Assembly (NCBI RefSeq): GCF_001761485.1
Contig: NC_090770.1
Location: forward strand, 310,001 to 374,000
DNA length: 64,000 nucleotides
From: Yarrowia lipolytica
Lineage: Eukaryota; Ascomycota; Dipodascomycetes; Dipodascales
Direction: 5' to 3'
Shown here: piece by piece, positions 63,091 through 64,000 of the stretch
Position numbering within the stretch: the stretch's first letter is position 1
Layout of the letters: each line of letters begins with the position of its first letter
The notes under the pieces: model-generated
Told to the model about the DNA's origin: nothing
Seen by the model: only the letters and a program-made list of their open reading frames with translations
Database searches by the model: none
Made by a program: the position numbers and the translations under genes

Positions 63091-63263
63091 ATACATTTCA
63101 GCTACTTGAAGCCTATATGCTATACCCGCACATAGGACCCGGGTTAGGGTGTTCAGAAAAGCACATAACCATCGTGTTCTCGCATTTTTGCGTTCTCCTC
63201 CTTTTCCCCCGCTGACTAAACACCTTTTCGATACCCTTGACCAAAGTTTCGCACTTTTTCACC

Positions 63264-63362
63264 GCCTGGCTAGCTCAATCGGTAGAGCGTGAGACTCTTA
63301 GTCCATTGTATTTCAGATTTGAGAATATCTCAAGGCTGTGGGTTCAAGCCCCACGTCGGGCT
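63264..63362 (+). tRNA. tRNA-Lys(CUU) with a 26-nt intron
   Basis: GCCTGGCTAGCTCAATCGG, anticodon stem TGAGA/TCTCA, loop CTCTTA + A (anticodon CTT), intron 63301-63326, T arm TGTGG GTTCAAGC CCCAC-like. Acceptor GCCTGGC pairs with GTCGGGC. T-rich terminator follows. Confidence 0.95.
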
Positions 63363-63604
63363 TTTCTTTTTGCCCCTTGGAGCGAGACATACTACTGTAT
63401 GTACTGTACTACAGTATATACTGTGCATAATGTACTTTTGTTGCATCTCTAGTTCTCTGTCACCCTACTCGTTCATAGACTTTAGGCATTCATTTTCTAT
63501 ATTATCATACTAATGCAGAAGCAGCGAGCCCATACTCCACTGCTCTACGGTGTTAATTAGTCTATCAACAACACTGTTTGTTTCCTTCAAACTTGAAGGA
63601 ACGC

Positions 63605-64000
63605 TTACTTTCCTCCCTTCTTCTTTCGCATTCGCTTCTGTCCAATGAGCTTTCCGAGCTCCAGGTTCTTGTCCTTTTCAGGCTGTCGAGACTCATCCTT
63701 CTTGTCTCCCCCCTTGCCCTTTCGGTCACCCTTTCGGTCTTTTCGATCTCCTCGGTCTCTTCGGTCTCCTCGGTCTCTTCGGTCTCCCTCTCGTCGGGGT
63801 CGCTTGTGTTCGGAAGAACCCTCGTCCGCTCCTCCCTCGTCGTCCCGATGTCGCTTCTTCTGCATGTTGATTCGAGCCATAGTCTCCTTTCGTCGCTTGA
63901 CAACCTGTGCGTTCTCAATTGCAAACTCAGCCACCAGGTGACGTCGCGAAGAACCAGTAAGATCAACGTGTTTTCGCTCGTTCTCCTCGTAGCCCTCAAG
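63605..64000 (-). CDS. NOP4: C-terminal part of nucleolar RNA-binding protein Nop4 (RBM28 family), 5' partial
   Basis: The frame enters from the right edge and ends at TAA 63607-63605, 131 residues. It starts near the end of the last RRM: RRHLVAEFAIENAQVVKRRK matches the closing strand and helix of Nop4/RBM28 RRM4. A long Lys/Arg/Asp tail follows with RDRGDRRDRGDRKDRKG repeats and ends GQKRMRKKKGGK. Nop4 is needed for 27S pre-rRNA processing and 60S assembly in the nucleolus. The rest of the gene lies outside the window. Confidence 0.85.
   Translation of the reverse strand, partial: LEGYEENERKHVDLTGSSRRHLVAEFAIENAQVVKRRKETMARINMQKKRHRDDEGGADEGSSEHKRPRREGDRRDRGDRRDRGDRKDRKGDRKGKGGDKKDESRQPEKDKNLELGKLIGQKRMRKKKGGK

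Larger units (their letters stand above)
62118..63263. other. Spacer upstream of tRNA-Lys
   Basis: Includes a G27 run at 62324-62350 and a diverged LINE-tail-like motif at 63071-63090. No gene is supported. Confidence 0.5.

Noticed and set aside
63140-63160. GGGTTAGGGTG, telomere-like
   Set aside because: Single short copy; the Yarrowia telomere repeat as I know it has a different unit (GGGTTAGTCA), and no array is present.
1-64000. 5S rRNA genes, CRISPR arrays, rDNA
   Set aside because: No 5S-like sequence was seen next to the tRNAs, although dicistronic tRNA-5S genes occur in this genus; no spaced direct-repeat array was found.

Overview
The window is nuclear DNA of an ascomycete yeast, and the details point to Yarrowia lipolytica or a very close relative. 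Four genes carry introns that start GTGAGT and end with the branch site fused to the acceptor (CTAAC followed by 2-4 bases and AG), which is the Yarrowia pattern. CGA is the favoured Arg codon in the conserved genes. CTG is read as Leu (for example in the Rieske CTHLGC motif), so this is not a CTG-Ser yeast. Genes are short, mostly intronless, and separated by long AT-rich spacers.

Layout. 0-11 kb: the end of an unknown acidic protein, a beta-alanine synthase/carbamoyl-amidase (PYD3 type), a small membrane protein, the complex I subunit NUZM, a class I methyltransferase, eIF3i (TIF34) and a D-glycerate-kinase-like P-loop kinase. 11-17.8 kb: a gene-poor stretch with a decayed surface-protein gene, two degenerate tRNAs and a small secreted protein. 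17.8-32.3 kb: dense housekeeping genes (MRPL27, HUB1, a DUF2235 hydrolase, RIP1, a Dpb3/Dls1-like histone-fold protein, a CLC chloride transporter, a Tra2-like SR protein, MRPS12, ARC35). 32.3-44 kb: tRNA-Pro, an ACS-family MFS permease, the R-SNARE SNC1, a GABA/choline-type permease and tRNA-Ser, with long spacers. 44-50.8 kb: one orphan ORF, a BTB protein and a broken LINE (Ylli-like). 50.8-64 kb: calcineurin A, four intron-bearing tRNAs (Asn, Thr, Leu, Lys), a 691-aa tyrosine-recombinase-like protein, a paralogue of the secreted protein, the sorting nexin MVP1, and the C-terminus of NOP4.

The genes form no operon-like pathway. Several serve the same compartments: mitochondrial respiration and translation (NUZM, RIP1, MRPL27, MRPS12), RNA processing (HUB1, Tra2-like, NOP4), and membrane traffic or actin (SNC1, MVP1, ARC35, CLC).

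The two observations I rate highest are: (i) short LINE 3' tails lying upstream of several tRNA genes, always in the orientation opposite to the tRNA and about 235 bp away in the two best cases; (ii) an intact-length tyrosine-recombinase-like protein that keeps the Arg and His signatures but has no Tyr where the nucleophile should be.
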